From assembly GCA_026413225.1 (NCBI GenBank), contig CM048552.1, forward strand, positions 134,181,053 through 134,245,052: DNA of 64,000 bases. The letters run 5' to 3'. Source of the DNA: Otis tarda (Eukaryota; Chordata; Aves; Otidiformes; Otididae). Positions 63,302 to 64,000 of the stretch are shown piece by piece. The position numbers and the translations under genes were made by a program. Within the stretch, counting starts at the first letter, position 1. Each line of letters begins with the position of its first letter. The notes below the pieces were generated by a model. The model saw only the letters and a program-made list of their open reading frames with translations, was not told the origin of the DNA and ran no database searches.

Positions 63302-64000
63302 TATTCTGTACTGTAAAGGAGATGTTCCATCTAATTCCTCCTGAGTTTTTCTTCTGCTTTCTTTCTTGTTTTCCATTCTGAAACTTCCCTTTAAATGCAT
63401 GTAGTCTATGCTCAGAAGTAAAACACTCAGTAAAAATAAGACGGTAAAACTAAATTAGTAGATTTACTTTACCAGGTTAGTAAAACTAAACTTATCTGTT
63501 CTAACTTTTGAAGTCTTTAGCAGAGGCATCTCCTGCAGAGCTGATTACCCTGGATGCTTCTTACAGCATGTCAAGAGATTTTTAGGATTATGTTCACAGG
63601 CATATTTTTGCTGTTTATTTTAAGAGAAGCTGAATAACCCCGTGAAGTCTCTGTTTCTCTCCATCACCTATAAATGCATCCAAAAGTGACTACTCCAGAT
63701 AATTCAAGCTATTGTTATGACTTGTATTGTTTAATTGATTTTTTTCCAGTGTCTTTTTCCAAAGTTTCAACTGTCATTTCTGCTCACCATTAGTGATTGA
63801 ATGTCATCCACTAAGGAGGCCAGGTGAATGGGATACATAATTTTGTGATTGGGATAATGAAACAACACTGTGTTATTTTGTAGTAAATTCTCAACTTTTG
63901 AGGCTCCACACCCAGAACCTTTCTGAAATCTCAGTTTTTAATGGGCACTCTTTTTTTTTTTTTTATGGAAACTGTAGGCAGATGTGATACAGTTGTTTAC
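63302..64000. other. Intergenic, no gene recognised
   Basis: Unique AT-rich sequence with an oligo-T run at about 63951-63964; no gene or repeat recognised. Confidence 0.45.

Overview
The window is a stretch of bird nuclear genome. Several copies of the avian CR1 LINE are present, with the family's 8-bp 3' tail, along with LTR elements of an avian kind and low gene density. I cannot fix the species.

Positions 1-29178 (minus strand) hold nearly all of one host gene, BMX, a Tec-family tyrosine kinase. I recognised it exon by exon: two and a half exons of PH domain, the BTK zinc-binding motif, an SH3-like region, part of SH2 and most of the kinase domain. The last exon(s), beyond position 1, are outside the window. 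Intron boundaries are GT-AG, and most exon sizes agree with those I remember for its relative BTK. The reading frame is nevertheless broken. There is a 4-base frameshift in the first coding exon and a TGA in the PH domain. The SH2 FLVR arginine is replaced by Trp, two residues are missing beside the kinase glycine loop, and a TAA lies in the kinase N-lobe. I call it a unitary pseudogene that has kept its splice sites. This is the main finding.

BMX introns contain a CR1 fragment (4035-5022), a roughly 1 kb TTTCCC/GGGAAA tract (8452-9455) with G-quadruplex potential on the gene's sense strand, and a compact young endogenous retroviral element (18135-20740). That element has two near-identical 1.15 kb LTRs, a tRNA-Lys-type primer site, about 0.3 kb between the LTRs, no gag, pol or env, and a 5-bp target duplication.

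From 29.2 to 64 kb I found no convincing protein-coding gene. This part holds three further CR1 loci (about 31405-32590, 46221-46965, 63146-63301), an old partial LTR related to the young element (33026-33395), a probable solo LTR (52857-53694), AT-rich repeats and an 87-nt hairpin with an 18-bp perfect arm (61197-61283). The rest looks like unique AT-rich intergenic DNA. No operon-like or novel multi-gene system is visible.
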